From assembly GCF_008831285.2 (NCBI RefSeq), contig NC_045140.1, forward strand, positions 3,699,528-3,763,527: a DNA stretch of 64,000 nucleotides, read 5' to 3'. Under the pieces are notes generated by a model that saw only the letters and a list, made by a program, of their open reading frames with translations, did not search any database and was not told the DNA's origin. Source of the DNA: Nymphaea colorata. Its lineage: Eukaryota; Streptophyta; Magnoliopsida; Nymphaeales; Nymphaeaceae. How positions within the stretch are numbered: the first letter of the stretch is position 1; each line of letters starts with the position of its first letter. This document shows positions 63,390 through 64,000 of the stretch, one piece after another. The translations under genes were made by a program, and so were the position numbers.

Positions 63390-64000
63390 CATAGTCCAAT
63401 AGGCAAGGATTACTTGTGGTAGATTTGTTTTGTTAGTTTCTTTATTATATATAATTAGCCTGCTTGATGAATAGTTTGGTACTTAGTTTTAAGGTTAGGG
63501 TTGGTGTTGTTAATGGTTGTGTTAGGGTATTTAGGTTTGGTCATTGCTTTGGTGTTCTAACATGATTTCTTGAGTTTTTAGATGATATTTGAGCTTTGCC
63601 AAATTAAGGATAACTTTTGGAAGCCATTGAAGAGTTTTGTGAAGTGCAAAAAAGACAATCTTGGCCTTGGGGTGTTGAAAACAGGATGCCAGGAAGACCT
63701 TAGTTAGGAGTTGCTTAAGAGTATTTTCATCTTTGCTTGAGTTCTTGTTCTTAGTAGATACTTTATTTTTATTTGATTAGTAAGTGAATTTCTTTGGATT
63801 CGATTCTTGAATATATCCCATTCCCTGTGGAGAGACCCGACTTGCCACTATAAGTATACAAATGTTTTTATCATTTGGCATTCGATTCACACAAGTATTT
63901 ATTGAAAGTATATTTATAAAATTTTCAACTACCAAACGTACATCAACAATCTGTGGCACATAAAAAGTTTAGGTATGAAACTTGATGAGATGGATAACAC
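63390..64000. other. Intergenic DNA to the window end
   Basis: No coding sequence, RNA gene or repeat boundary could be supported here. Confidence 0.4.

Overview
The window is nuclear DNA of a flowering plant. It is AT-rich, has spliced genes with GT-AG introns, plant-type ribosomal-protein and AP2/ERF genes, (TA)n/(GA)n microsatellites, and a dense mix of decayed retrotransposons and short non-autonomous DNA transposons. The sequence alone does not let me name the species. No bacterial, organellar, tRNA, rRNA or CRISPR features were seen.

Only four genes can be supported. (1) A leucine-rich-repeat receptor-like kinase of the At3g28040 type lies on the minus strand at 5.2-8.3 kb. Its catalytic HRD motif reads HYN, so it is probably a pseudokinase. 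(2) Ribosomal protein eS7 lies on the minus strand at 34.7-39.4 kb, with five coding exons, a 5' UTR intron, a TATA box and a telo-box. (3) A small SERF/4F5-type protein lies on the plus strand at 45.7-46.2 kb. Its two coding exons are clear but its start codon is not resolved. (4) A DREB A-6/RAP2.4-type AP2/ERF transcription factor lies on the plus strand at 60.2-61.4 kb. The four look like independent housekeeping, signalling and regulatory loci; nothing suggests that they act as a cluster.

The rest is mostly repeat. From left to right: a decayed but structurally complete Ty1/copia element (439-4654, with a 5-bp target duplication); the receptor gene; 8.5-21 kb of gene-poor DNA with several MITEs and short tandem duplications; a direct tandem duplication of about 5 kb (copy A 21.46-26.46 kb, copy B 26.50-32.04 kb) whose copies have gained different insertions; the eS7 gene, whose 2.9-kb intron carries an 811-bp hAT-like element with a perfect 8-bp target duplication; a MITE cluster upstream of eS7; the SERF gene; a LINE remnant near 48.8 kb; copies of a repeat family rich in GAGCTCGA (39.9, 51.6 and 54.9 kb); the ERF gene; and a terminal-repeat retrotransposon in miniature (TRIM) at 62.9-63.4 kb, with a solo relative in reverse orientation at 12.2 kb.

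No new multi-gene system was found. The observations most worth checking are the hAT-like intronic element with near-palindromic arrays, the GAGCTCGA family with its apparent target preference, the duplicated 3' splice site in the receptor gene, the displaced start of the SERF gene, the TRIM, and the asymmetric 5-kb duplication.
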